In this document: positions 1 through 11,600 of the stretch, in pieces
Layout: each line of letters opens with the position of its first letter
How positions within the stretch are numbered: the stretch's first letter is position 1
DNA from: Owenia fusiformis
Lineage: Eukaryota; Annelida; Polychaeta; Sabellida; Oweniidae
Length of the DNA: 44,317 nucleotides
Direction of reading: 5' to 3'
Assembly: GCA_903813345.2 (NCBI GenBank)
Contig: CAIIXF020000002.1
Span: 35,536,609-35,580,925 of the forward strand
Position numbers and translations under genes: made by a program
The notes under the pieces: generated by a model
Seen by the model: only the letters and a program-made list of their open reading frames with translations
Databases searched by the model: none
What the model was told of the DNA's origin: nothing

Positions 1-900
1 AGTAAGGAACAATTAAATGCAATAAAAAGTAATACAGCATATTGTCAAGTGGAAATAAAGCTAGTTGAAGTAACAAATATGCAAATTAATTCACTCCATC
101 GGCCATTTTGAATAGCACTTCCTATGTAAACAAATATTTCAATTTACCAAATCTTAACATAGGTTGCTTATAGTCTGAATATATTCAAAATTGAAGCATA
201 AGCACAGTACTTGATTGATATTTGTGTTAATACTTTTTGGACTTTTCCATTTTCCTCGTGTTTACTTCCGGGACGGCGTTGCCTCTACCACTAAATACTG
301 TATTGACCTTGAACTTTAATTTTGTGACATATCATCCAACCATGTCTGATGTAAAAATAATTCAAACATTTGAAAAGAATGTTTTGTGGTCTCTTTTGCA
401 GACAAGTTTAGGACAGGGCAGGAGGATGGCCTGTTCTAAGATAGAAAAGTGCATGATCTACAGTTGAACTATTGGTCTGAATGAAATGTTGCGCGGAAAG
501 TATGAATGGGTGGCCTGCTGTATTAGTCTATTAATATTCTAGGACCTGTTTGTGATGCTTTATAATTTAGACCAAAGTGTAGACGAATACACACACGTGT
601 AAATTATAAAATCAACGAACAAAGATTCACTTTTCGCAAATGTTCGGTAATTGATTGTATTGAAACTTCCGGAACTTACTAGGAAATCATTCATTTTCAC
701 GATCCATAATTTACCTCTTGGATATTGTGCTAAATGCTCTATAGTTGACGCAACAAAGGTGATAGGGTTTCATTTAAATGTGTGTTCTAACCTCTAGAAG
801 GTAAGTAAGACTCCTAATCTTCAGGTAAATCTTATTTTTCAAGTTCTACCAACAAGTCAGGCCATGAAATCTACTCTAATAGCTTTCCCATGGCGCACTT
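1..900. other. No recognisable gene or repeat
   Basis: AT-rich sequence with only short open frames and no convincing coding match, tandem repeat or paired inverted repeat. It lies outside the first foldback structure. Confidence 0.5.
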
Positions 901-1149
901 GGGCAGCTGAATAATAGTGACCCTTGAAACACGAATTAAGTCGATCAGCCGCTTACTTTTGGTCTCTAACTGTGTCTTAGCCCATGGCGCAAGTATTGGT
1001 ATTGAGCGCTGTCATACTTCTTTTTCGATCAAGACTTGTTGTTCATCGAGTAAATGAATTTTGAGAATGAGTTAGCTTAGGACAACCTCCGGAGATTTAC
1101 GAAAATGTCTGAGCAGAAAACGCCATATTGGAATTTGGCAGAAAAAACA

Positions 1150-2215
1150 CCCTTAGGAAAAATGTTATGGGTAACCCTTAGGTTTCACATAACTACCCAT
1201 ATTGTTACCCATAGCCCCCAAGTACCCATAACGTAAGGGTAATTGATGCCGTATCCAACCTAAGTTTTTTGGTAATGACTTATAATGGGTAATAATGTGT
1301 AAATAATGGTTTTACGTTATGCCATTATGTGCAGGTTATTTGGAATTTATGTGTATGTTATGGGGACACATAATTTGCCCATAACCTACACATGACTTGC
1401 ACATTGCTGATACATAATGCCCCATTACACCCCCATTATCTACAAATAACATGCACATAACCTGTACATAATGTACACATATTTTACCAGTCAGGGACAT
1501 AGCCAGGGTCGATCGAGTCAAAAAAATATTTCTAAATTATTGAAAGGTGAATTTGTGCAAACACTGCCAAATTTAATAAAAAGTAAAGATTCTAATGTAT
1601 AAGAAAGACATGAATTGTTAATATTCATAAAACATGTACTGCTTGTTTCAATGAAATTATACTGAAAGAAAGGTTATTGGTATCCAATCATCAGAAACAC
1701 AACAGTTCAATAGTTTAATGAGATTTTTGGAAATTATCTGAAATATATTCTATATCTCAATACACATCATTAAGTATTTAGGGACTTTTTTAGTTTACAA
1801 TGCAAAACATGCACATATAATTTAGTTTGTTATCCTGGTCCTAACAATATAGAAATATATTGAACTGGTATAAATGATATGAAAATATTTGTCATATTGT
1901 TGAGCATTCTATTAAGAATAGTGTCTCCCCCTTCAGAAAAATATAAACAAAGCTGAAAATGTAGAGTACCCATACTTTATGGGTAACACATAATTAACAC
2001 ATTGTCACTAACCATGCTTAGCCCATAACATCTACTTATGTTAAATTATGAGTATATCATTGTTTTAACATGTAAGTTTTAACCATAACTATTGGTTATG
2101 GGTAACATTATGGGTAACACTATGGGTTATGTACATATAAACCATAAATGACCTAATGAATTACCATTATTATGGATAACACTATGGGTAATACCCATAA
2201 CATTTTTCCTAAGGG
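1150..2215. mobile_element. 1.07-kb non-autonomous element with perfect 24-bp TIRs
   Basis: Positions 1150-1173, beginning CCCTTAGGAAAAATG, are the exact reverse complement of 2192-2215. The interior is rich in variants of TTATGGGTAAC in both orientations, mostly near the ends and in the block at 1330-1480. There is no transposase frame. No clear target duplication is visible (flanks end AAACA and begin CATTC). It sits in the loop of the larger inverted repeat. The superfamily is not assigned. Confidence 0.7.
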
Positions 2216-2345
2216 CATTCACTCGCCTAACAATTGCAAGTCTTGATCGAAAAGGAAGTACTTCAGCGCTCCAATACTTGCACGGAAGGATGATAATGAT
2301 GTATGACACAGTTAGAGAACAAAAGTAAGCCGCTGATCAACTTAA

Positions 2346-2635
2346 CCTCTTGACTATCCAGAGTGACGAGATTTCTCATCACCCCAGAAATGACCTTGAA
2401 ACCCAGCGTGACGAGATAATCCGTCACAAAATCTTTCACTAAAATTGCTCTTAGTTGAACAATTTTTATCCCATTTACACAAAAATTGTTTTAAAATGTC
2501 TAAAAATGATCACTGTCATCTAATTTTACTAAATTGAATTAAATTGTTGTATATGTATGTAGTAAAATGTCAAAAGCTGGCAAAAATGAAAAATTATCTG
2601 GTTTCAACCTATTTTAGAACCTGCGATTCAAGAGG
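2346..2635. mobile_element. piggyBac-type MITE with TTAA target duplications
   Basis: The element begins CCTCTTGACTATCC and ends GCGATTCAAGAGG, giving short terminal inverted repeats (CCTCTTGA). It is flanked on both sides by TTAA (2342-2345 and 2636-2639). Removing it restores continuity of the right arm of the surrounding inverted repeat, an independent proof that it is an insertion. TTAA duplication and CCT-type ends are the known signature of piggyBac elements. It carries no transposase. Internal GTGACGAG repeats are subterminal. Confidence 0.85.
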
Positions 2636-3194
2636 TTAATTTGTGTTTCAAAGGTCTATTACTCAGCTGTCAATTTCCCCGTTCGAGAGCCATGAGTTTC
2701 AAAATCTAACATGGCTCTCGAAGTGAGTAAGAGAAAACCACTTCACAAGATGGTATATTTCAACGGTCCGTCAGCTGGCTTTTGAGCCAGCTGTGTTCAG
2801 TAAGTTAGACAGTACATGGTGGCTGTAGACATGTATGTGAATTATTGGCAATGGTATTGAGAATGACACTTACTAACTTACACAAGCTTCTGAATCATCG
2901 ACTGACGACCCATGCCCATCCACGGTTATGGGAAGTCCTCCATATATTACTATTATATTATTTCTCAGGTTACGCAGCTTCCATCCAAAATAAAAATATG
3001 TACGGTATTTCTAAAATAAATTATTTGTCTAGTTTTCGGTAAACAAATATCCTGAGACACATAGGGCCTGTAGAAAACACTAAACAGAAAAATAAAAAAA
3101 ATATTCATACATGTACCTCCAAATCTGTTTTATTGGTCAGATAATGACCAAATCATAATGGTTGTTCAAAATAAAAATTTAAGGGGACGGAGCG

Positions 3195-3258
3195 CCGGAT
3201 CTCGCGAGAATAAAGCAAATAACGCAAAGGCGCGCATGCGCACAACGGTACCCGGAAA
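3195..3258 (+). promoter_or_regulatory. CpG-type promoter with TCTCGCGAGA and NRF1-like motifs
   Basis: The palindrome TCTCGCGAGA (3199-3208), a core-promoter motif bound in vertebrates by BANP, lies about 50 bp before the ATG at 3260. GCGCATGCGCA, fitting the NRF1 palindrome, follows at about 3232-3242. Both are CpG-bearing motifs in otherwise AT-rich DNA. A further ATGCGCA lies downstream of the exon near 3464. There is no TATA box. Promoter activity is inferred from motif content and position only. Confidence 0.6.
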
Positions 3259-3259
3259 C

Positions 3260-3409
3260 ATGGCTCAGTTTGTGAATTTACCACGGGAAAATGTCAAGGA
3301 TTTAGTTGCTGCTCCAGGTCATAATGTTTGCATTGTAAGTCAAGCAGGAACTGCTAAGACAACTCTTCTTCGAGAATTACTTTATGGTGCCAAAAATGCC
3401 GGAAAAAAG
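3260..3409 (+). CDS. PIF1-helicase-like first exon (partial gene)
   Basis: An ATG at 3260 opens 50 codons with an N-terminal segment followed by a Walker A-like motif, SQAGTAKTTLLREL. This resembles the first motif of PIF1-family DNA helicases, although the usual GTGK is GTAK here. The frame is open upstream to 3158, but the promoter motifs favour the start at 3260. After Lys-50 a possible donor AAG|GTAGAA occurs, and the frame then runs to a stop at 3457. A stronger donor-like GTAAGT lies inside the exon at 3335. No helicase motifs II-VI are found downstream, so this is either the first exon of a gene broken by insertions or a captured fragment. The family call rests on one motif and is tentative. 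Confidence 0.45.
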
Positions 3410-3779
3410 GTAGAAAACGCAATAGTGTTCCCAAAAATTTTCGCGGGGTTTTTATGACACATGCGCAGTAGAAATTGTCAATTTACTGATGGGAACTTTC
3501 AATGGGAGAACTTTTACTCACGAGAATTGATGATTACTGAACACATATAGGCATAAGAGGTAAACGACCCAGTTATTTTTGCGTATAAATGTTTCAAGAA
3601 TAGCATGATATCAAATAATCTGTAGATCTAGCCTACATTATGCTACGATTCATTCAAAAATTGAATCTAGGAGACAGGTGATGACCATATTTTTTTCATA
3701 TTTTTTTAATTTTAAGTAACATTAACTGGTGTATATACCTCCTAGATGGAGGACTTCCCACTATCCGTGTGCCCATCCC

Positions 3780-4118
3780 ATGAATGATCCAATCATGCAA
3801 TAGATCAGAGATCTAGCCATTCCAAAACAATATTTTCATATAATTTTTCTACGGCCCCCGAATGCTCAAAACTTGACAATTTTAATTTCTTCCTTTATTG
3901 TATGACTTGTGAAGGTACCGAGATAAACCTGGTCGCAAAATTTATCTCATCGTGCGATGTAACTTAAACAAAGCCAGTTTATTAATAATATGTCATGACC
4001 CTTGGTAGTCTTAACGGACACTACTTAGTATAATCTACTGTACTAAAGCTAGTAATATTTAGACTATGAACATCTATATTCTTTGTCATGTTGTGTCTAC
4101 TAGCCACATATATATACT
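3780..4118. other. Spacer, nothing recognised
   Basis: AT-rich sequence between the helicase-like fragment and the MITE pair. I see no open frame with plausible splice sites and no paired repeats. Confidence 0.4.
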
Positions 4119-4512
4119 AGAGTCCATTTCACTGCTTCATTTCGTCAGAAGAATGGCAAAAATAAGAAATTGGGAGACCATTGTGCAATAATATATGGAA
4201 AAGTATATTCATAATGTACATGAATGACATTTGTATATTTCAGATTTTTTAGTTTTTTGTGCAATAAGCCTGTGCCGTCTTGTAATTTGAAGAATTTCAG
4301 CCATGTTAATCTTATTGAAAATAACATGGCAGAGAAACATCCAAATATAAGAGGCCACACACTTTATAAGCCAAACTAGAAGCAATCCAAGATATACAAA
4401 TGTCATTCATGTACATTATGAATATACTTTTCCATATATTATTGCACAATGGTCTCCCAATTTCTTATTTTTGCCGTTCTACTGACGAACTGAAGCAGTG
4501 AAATGAACTTTA
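4119..4512. mobile_element. Long-TIR MITE, copy 1 (TA-flanked foldback)
   Basis: About 160 bp of the left side, starting GAGTCCATTTCACTGCTTC after TA, is repeated inverted on the right, ending GAAGCAGTGAAATGAACTT before TA. The unpaired centre contains a second short hairpin, CAGCCATGTTA facing TAACATGGCAG. A TA target and absence of coding capacity fit a Tc1/mariner-type MITE. A second copy lies about 600 bp downstream, and a diverged relative, sharing the central hairpin, at 20329. Confidence 0.8.
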
Positions 4513-4556
4513 GTATGTATTTATTCACATATACTAGTGGGTCTAGTGGCATTATT

Positions 4557-4617
4557 ACGGATGGTGGGAGGTCCTCCATCTATCTAAGTAATATATGGAG
4601 GACTTCCCACCATCCGT
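4557..4617. mobile_element. Compact hairpin MITE
   Basis: CGGATGGTGGGAGGTCCTCCAT is followed after about 15 nt by its near-perfect reverse complement. It is the same family as the inverted ends at 2915 and 3744. At about 60 bp it is the shortest form of the family in the window. Confidence 0.65.
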
Positions 4618-4717
4618 GGGCATTACACATTTATATTTCATTTTTGTACTTAAGTAGTTTGTAGTTATTTGTATGCTTTGTATATGACCCCTGATGGGGA
4701 TTGAAATACAATAAAGC

Positions 4718-5110
4718 TAGAGTCCATTTCACTGTTTCATTGCGTCAGTTGAATGGCAAAAATAAGAAATTGGGAGACCATTGTGCAATAATATATGGAA
4801 AAGTATATTCATAATGTACATGAATGACATTTGTATATTTCAGATTTTTTAGTTTTATGTGCAATAAGCCTGTGCCGTCTTGTAATATGAAGAATTTCAG
4901 CCATGTTAATCTTATTGAAAATAACATGGCAGAGAAGCATCCCAATATAAGAGGCCACACACTTTATAAGCCAAACTAGAAGCAATCCAAGATATACAGA
5001 TGTCATTCATGTACATTATGAATATACTTTTCCATATATTATTGCACAATTGTCTCTCAATTTCTTATTTTTGCCGTTCTACTGACGAAATGAAGCAGTG
5101 AAATGGACTC
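4718..5110. mobile_element. Long-TIR MITE, copy 2
   Basis: A near-identical second copy of the element at 4119, in the same orientation, with ends GAGTCCATTTCACTG and CAGTGAAATGGACTC flanked by TA on both sides. Arms of about 160 bp pair almost completely. Few differences from copy 1 indicate recent activity or local duplication. The open frames in it are translations of the palindrome, not genes. Confidence 0.8.
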
Positions 5111-5306
5111 TAATAAATTTGAAATTTGAATTTTATAATATTGTCCATGTTTTCTACCTAAAACTCCTAGTATTACTCATATTTTCATCAGCAATAAGAA
5201 GAATGGATGGTATTTCAACTACTACATTACAATAAACGTAATAATGAGCAATAGAAACATGGTATAGTAAAGTAATCGACAACTTACATTTTGTTTGTTT
5301 TCTGCA

Positions 5307-5395
5307 GTTGACATCTTGGCTGGAAATGAGGCTCGGGTTAATTCTCCCGGGATTATAACATTGCCAGCCATAGGTCTCTACTCAAAGTTAGTGGT
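5307..5395 (+). CDS. Possible orphan coding exon
   Basis: A strong acceptor (pyrimidine-rich tract ending TTTTCTGCAG) precedes a segment open in one frame (entered with a 1-nt carry-over) that reads DILAGNEARVNSPG and on through LPAIGLYSKLV. A donor-like GTATGG follows. The composition looks coding, but I do not recognise the family. The phase does not match the end of the helicase-like exon if that ends at 3409. It lies about 220 bp upstream of the proposed centrin start and could be the last exon of the upstream gene. Confidence 0.25.
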
Positions 5396-5540
5396 ATGGA
5401 ATATCATCTGTATCAACTTAATAGAATGATGAAATAAAATTACATTTCATCATCGTTATAAAGCATCATTTATAAAAAATAATTACATAGAACGAAATAT
5501 GTAATTTGCAATAAAATTATTTGGGGTGTCCACGCACCTG

Positions 5541-5613
5541 TCCAATCATAGGTCACTTTTAAATTTAGCGCCAACATCCGGGAACTTCAGCGGTTTCGAC
5601 AACAAACTTGAAT
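5541..5613 (+). promoter_or_regulatory. Putative centrin promoter / 5' UTR
   Basis: A CCAAT box (5542-5546) lies about 70 bp before the proposed start codon. It is followed by a GC-richer stretch with TTTAGCGCC, an E2F-like core, and no TATA box. This suits a broadly expressed or cell-cycle-linked gene such as centrin. The assignment depends on the start exon being correct. Confidence 0.4.
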
Positions 5614-5616
5614 ATG
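5614..5616 (+). CDS. Proposed centrin exon 1 (start codon only)
   Basis: The ATG at 5614 is followed at once by GTAAGA, a good 5' splice site. Splicing to 9895 would give M-S-N-Y-R-K in phase 0, matching the short N-terminus expected of centrin. A CCAAT box lies upstream. Evidence is positional only; an RNA read across the junction would settle it. Confidence 0.5.
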
Positions 5617-8600
5617 GTAAGATAATGGGGTCTTTTCTGCATTTTTCTAAATTACGATGGTCACAAGATGCCTGCTTTTCAGTCAGTATAGTTAGAATTA
5701 TATCAGCGATTACTTTAGATTGAATTTTTGGTATGGTATGTTCAACACCAATTATGGAAAATCTTGAATAATTTTTTTCATAAGATTTAGACTAATTCCT
5801 AAACATGATGTAGGCTAAATCCTAAGCACAGACAGACAAGGGAAGGGAACAAGAGTTCATCCCCCTCCCACACACTATGTATCACTAATTTAGGTAGAAA
5901 AAGGACAGGCTCGAATCTTGGGAAATCTAAGTCTCTACTCTCATTGCTCATATCTCTGTGCCACTGAGTACAGTGCTGATAATAAAGGGTGCGTTTTCAA
6001 ACCATGGGCTCTACCATCTGATAGAGCCCATGTTCAAACTAAACAGAGTGCTCCTGCCAAAATAATTTTGCCTACATACCCCTGAGACTCTTATCTGATA
6101 GATAGAATGCACAAATAAAACAAAAGTTTTGCTATATTAGGTAAAAAGTTCTCTTGAAATTTTACCTGTAATTCTGTCCATGGTCCGCCATTTTTGCGGA
6201 AGTTACACTGAAACGCAACCTCCATGAAACGAAACAAAATCACAAGAAAAAAGCATTGCACACATTGTGCGCATATGCAGCAAAGTTGAAACCAATCAGA
6301 TTATTTGATTATTTTGCGCACATGAATTATTTGCATCTGAGCATTTACAAGCCTACCACAATAAACAAACCTGGCAGAGACTACCCTTAGCCTACTTCAT
6401 TTTGGCGAAATTTCAGCTCAAACTCGTGATAAATGCATAATGCATACGCTGGTGTGAAGCCTTGGAGACACTCATTTTGGTAAATATGATTTATAGTGTA
6501 TACTTTTCTGCAGTTTGTGGGAGTTTGGGACATTAAATGTTAAAATTCAAGAAAATATGCCAATTAAACGACTTATCAATTAATATATACCAGCACTATA
6601 GTGTCATGCATTATCTTTTGTCCCAATGCAAGGTTAAGACATCGAATCGTATTGATGGTACAGTGGGTAACATAAAGAATTACTATAGCTATGAAAAATA
6701 CATGCTGTTGCACATGTAATAAATTCTTAACTCAGTCTATTCAGTGCTCTATTTTCTCCGTCCTAGTATTAAAGTCAAAATATTGTGGAGTTTGTGTCCA
6801 TAATGACAAATAGGAACTAACAATTTGAAGTGGATATTCACATGTTAATGACGACTCTTTAAATGAATGCAACATGACACGTGCCAGCTTTCAAAATGCT
6901 GTCCGCCATTTTGAAACCTTTAACGAGTAAATAGGTAAGGTTAACTAATGTTGCATTCTGGGAGTCAATCCTCCTTGGAATTTAATCCATCATTTGCAGG
7001 TATGAAGCTTTGGATTCATTTATTGTGCTAGTGAACAGGAATAATTTTCTACTGCTTGGGAGAGTTTGAGACACGAAACTTAGAATTTAGCTCATTGTGA
7101 CAACTTTTGATGGTTGAGGTTTATTAATGTCTCTAACTTTAACTCACCCATTCAGCACAATTGTGAGAATAACATTGGAAATGTGACGTAAAAACGAGTA
7201 CTTATACAATCACAACAAATTGACATCTTTTTACAGCGACCTCTATAATATCTACGGCGGGTGACTCATTATTTTAAGAATTGAATTTTTTTTTTTTACC
7301 AATCTCAATTTTAGTATTTAGATATATCTGTGGTGATGCTATGAACTTATTATCCCAGCGAACGAAGTTCGGAGGGATATAGGGAATGCCTCCGTCCGTC
7401 CGTCCAGGCAATAACTCAAATACCGTTGGCCTGATTTTGTTCATATCAACCAGATTAATGATATTTATATACATAATCTGAGGATTTTAGAGAAGATCAT
7501 TGGACATAATCTCACCATATTATGGTGAGATTAAGCTGTTAGAGAAGAGATTTGAATGCTTACGAAGTGAGCCTGTATTTTCTTACATTATACAGTGAGT
7601 GGGGGGATTTAAATCTTCTTCCTGACCCTGTGGTTGAGTAAGTAGCGCAGAGACGTATCTAACGATCATGGACTTAGTGTCAAAATATATTGAAATTCGG
7701 ATACATGTACTTTCATCAAAGGAGGAGGGAAAGTATCACAACAGATTTGGGACAGTCATATGTTGAATTTTGGAAAAGCACTCATAGAGATGATGAAATA
7801 ATTTTGACTTTGAGACAGGGAAGATGCAAACAACCCACCCACATGTTTTTTCTAAAATGTTGTCCTGACTTTCAACCCCTTCCACCCCTGCTTTTTCAAT
7901 TTTTGTTGCATCAAAATGTTGCAAATAGTTGCGCTACTTTCCCTCCTCCTTTGTCTCTGACCTATGACTGCTGACCTATACCGGCGATTACTAGAGTGCT
8001 GCTAACTCGATAAAAGGCTGGCGCTGGCTAGAATTGTCTATGGTTCTAGCCAGGATAAAGATACCAGTTCTTCAACTCGACAATGGGAAGAACTGCTCTA
8101 CCTTAGTGACTAATATGTCATGATATGACATCTAGAGTCAATAAAAGATATATATATTACATCAAGGCTTACATCTATTTTTATTAGCTACAAAGAAAAC
8201 CCCTTAACGTACCTTATTTCTACCGATATTCACTATCTAAATAACAAATCAACCTAAATCCCCATGACGGCGGTCATATCGTATACCATGCATACGTTTA
8301 TATCGACAACCTCTGGTCCTCGAAGCAGTGACACGGTGATACTGTAAACATGCGGTTGCAGTAAGAATCTTAAATCGTATATTCAAAAATGCTTCAAAAA
8401 ATAAATTGTGGGGCATCCATCATTATCCCAACGAACAAAGTTCTGTAGGAATATAGTGAAGCCCTCCCTCCATCCGTCAGTCAGTCCGTCCGTCTGTCTG
8501 GAAGATAACTCCAATACTAGTCAAATTTTCTTCATATTTGTTGGAAATATGTATATTGTTGAATAGTTTTACGCAAAAAAATCTTATGTTTTTCATTTTA

Positions 8601-11600
8601 AACCAAATAATAAATATTATTATTTGAAATATTGGTAGTATATTAACAACATCTATCTGTTCCACATATATCCCAGGTTTTTCACCCTGACCCCCAGACC
8701 CCCCCCCCCCCCAGGGGCTGTAAATGGGGAATTGGGAAAACTGGAATTGCGTTTTTGAGATGTTTTTGAAGTATAGCTTTATTATGCTCAAATGAAAGGC
8801 AATTTAGAGTAGATTGCAGATACTGTAACGTTTTTCTGATTCGGCCCTCAAAAAATTGATATGGCCGCCTAATGCAAGATTTCACAATTATTTTCTGATC
8901 TCTTAAAAGTATGGCTATATTATACTCAAATTGAAGGAATTTCAGAGTAGATCACAATTATGGCATTGTTTTCTGATTTGCACCTCTGAAAATTCAAAAT
9001 GGCTGACTAGAGCAGAAATTCGCCATTACTTAGAGTTATCTTGAAAGTATGGTTACATGATACCACAATGATTTAAAATATTTATTGAAGGTAAGAGTAG
9101 ATGGTAAATATTACATTGTGACTGTACAGATTGATGATTTATATAGTTTTCGTTGGAATTTGCTACTCCGTGGAGTTATTAGAAGTGTATTTCCAAGTCT
9201 GATGTCCTCTAAGGTCTTTACTGCACCTTTTATTCATTTTCATTGGATTTATATTTCATTCATTGATCTCTGGGAAATGGTCCTATCACCCCACGGGTAC
9301 TCTGGAAAACTACTGACAGTTTCAAAAATGATAACTTCAACTTACTTTGAGGATATGAAACGAAAGATCAACCTTTCTTCTAAAATTTAAGTGGTATTTG
9401 ACATTTCTCAATCTCCGAACACTAACACTTTAAGACCCCTTAGACTCACATGAGTGATGGTCCTAATTATCCCAGGATATAGGGAACGCCTCCGTCCGTC
9501 CGTACGTATTTACGTATGTCAGTCCGTTGGCCCGATTTTCCACAGGCTCTTTCTGCATAGTGTGTTTAACATGTTAAACCATTTATTTATTCCTAAGTTT
9601 CTTAAAATTCAAATTTTCTCAATGTTTTGGACATTCTATTTACCAGATTCTATGGATGAATAATTTGCTAAAGTATCAATAATAAAACAGGTGTCACAGT
9701 TGGTTGGTGTTGAGCATTCTCATTGGTCACCTTTGAAAATCTCCATTATAATGTTTAAATTTACTGGTCTATGATGAAATTTACAGGTCTTATTATCGAC
9801 CCAAATTAACAGGTAAATCAATTGTTCTAGTTATTGTAACACCACATATTTTAGAATTAAGTTATGCAGACTAAATCTTATTTTTGTATTTCAGTCAAAT
9901 TATCGGAAATCTACCCTTGGAGGGGCTCAAAGAAAAAAAGCAGGTCCAAAGCCAGAACTGACGGAGGAGCAAAAGCAAGAAATAAGAGAAGCATTTGACC
10001 TTTTTGATGCTGATGGCTCTGGTACTATAGATGCTAAGGAGTTGAAGGTAACATTGAAATAATAACTCTGGTACTATAGATGCCAAGGAGTTAAAGGTAA
10101 CATTGAAATAATAACTCTGGTACTATAGATGTTAAGGAGTTAAAGATAACATTGAAATAATAACTCTGGTACTATAGATGTTAAGGAGTTAAAGGTAACA
10201 TTGAAATAATAACTCTGGTACTATATATGTTAAGGAGTTAAAGATAACATTGAAATAATAACTCTGGTACTATAGATGTTAAGGAGTTAAAGATAACATT
10301 GAAATAATAACTCTGGTACTATAGATGTTAAGGAGTTGAAGATAACATTGAAATAATAACTCTGGTACTATAGATGTTAAGGAGTTAAAGATAACATTGA
10401 AATAATAACTCTGGTACTATAGATGTTAAGGAGTTAAAGATAACATTGAAATAATAACTCTGGTACTATAGATGCTAAGGAGTTAAAGGTAACATTCAAA
10501 TAATAACTCTGGTACTATAGATGTTAAGGAGTTAAAGATAACATTGAAATAATAACTCTGGTACTATAGATGCTAAGGAGTTAAAGGTAACATTGAAATA
10601 ATAACTCTGGTACTATAGATGCTAAGGAGTTGAAGGTAACATTGAAATAATAACTCTGGTACTATAGATGTTAAGGAGTTAAAGGTAACATTGAAATAAT
10701 AACTCTGGTACTATATATGTTAAGGAGTTAAAGATAACATTGAAATAATAACTCTGGTACTATAGATGTTAAGGAGTTAAAGATAACATTGAAATAATAA
10801 CTCTGGTACTATAGATGCTAAGGAGTTAAAGGTAACATTGAAATAATAACTCTGGTACTATATATGTTAAGGAGTTAAAGATAACATTGAAATAATAACT
10901 CTGGTACTATAGATGTTAAGGAGTTAAAGATAACATTGAAATAATAACTCTGGTACTATAGATGCTAAGGAGTAAAAGGTAACATTGAAATAATAACTCT
11001 GGTACTATAGATGCTAAGGAGTAAAAGGTAACATTGAAATAATAACTCTGGTACTATAGATGTTAAGGAGTTAAAGATAACATTGAAATAATAACTCTGG
11101 TACTATAGATGCTAAGGAGTTAAAGGTAACATTGAAATAATAACTCTGGTACTATATATGTTAAGGAGTTAAAGATAACATTGAAATAATAACTCTGGTA
11201 CTATAGATGTTAAGGAGTTAAAGATAACATTGAAATAATAACTCTGGTACTATAGATGTTAAGGAGTAAAAGGTAACATTGAAATAATAACTCTGGTACT
11301 ATAGATGTTAAGGAGTTAAAGATAACATTGAAAGAATAACTCTGGTACTATAGATGCTAAGGAGTTAAAGGTAACATTCAAATAATAACTCTGGTACTAT
11401 ATATGTTAAGGAGTTAAAGATAACATTGAAATAATAACTCTGGTACTATAGATGTTAAGGAGTTAAAGATAACATTGAAATAATAACTCTGGTACTAAAG
11501 ATGTTAAGGAGTAAAAGGTAACATTGAAATAATAACTCTGGTACTATAGATGTTAAGGAGTTAAAGGTAACATTGAAATAATAACTCTGGTACTATAGAT

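Larger units (their letters stand above)
905..2670. repeat. Long interrupted inverted repeat (foldback element)
   Basis: The left arm (about 905-1065) is the reverse complement of a right arm that starts near 2218 and runs to about 2335, then resumes at 2636-2670. Matching blocks include the region around GATCAGCCGCTTACTTTTG, the block around AACTGTGTC, and GCGCAAGTATTGG against CCAATACTTGC. The right arm is interrupted between CTTAA and TTAAT by a 290-bp insertion. A separate TIR element occupies the middle. No transposase reading frame is visible, so this is a non-autonomous foldback or an old palindromic duplication. Confidence 0.7.
2915..3779. mobile_element. Inverted MITE ends bracketing a gene fragment
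   Basis: The segment at 2915-2945 (core TGGGAAGTCCTCCAT) recurs inverted at 3744-3779 (core ATGGAGGACTTCCCA), with partial agreement outward through CACGG and GCCCATCC. The same motif pair forms a compact hairpin at 4557-4617, so it is a real repeat family. Between the two ends lie a CpG-type promoter and a helicase-like first exon. This could be one element carrying captured host sequence, or two separate insertions beside a native exon. Confidence 0.45.
5617..9894 (+). other. Centrin intron 1
   Basis: A 4.3-kb intron if exon 1 is correct. It contains three dispersed GTCC-bearing repeats (7349, 8422, 9463), several perfect hairpins (6003-6030, 7507-7533, one near 8030-8056), a C15-type tract near 8699, and a diverged duplication of about 110 bp (around 6440-6560 and 6985-7090). 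No coding exon was recognised in it. Confidence 0.45.

Noticed and set aside
3158-3259. In-frame upstream ATG at 3158 extending the helicase-like exon
   Set aside because: The extension reads through the TCTCGCGAGA and NRF1-like promoter motifs, so it is more likely untranscribed or 5' UTR.
4145-5006. Four minus-strand open frames of 65-71 codons with similar peptides
   Set aside because: They are translations of the two copies of a palindromic MITE; similarity follows from the repeat and not from coding.
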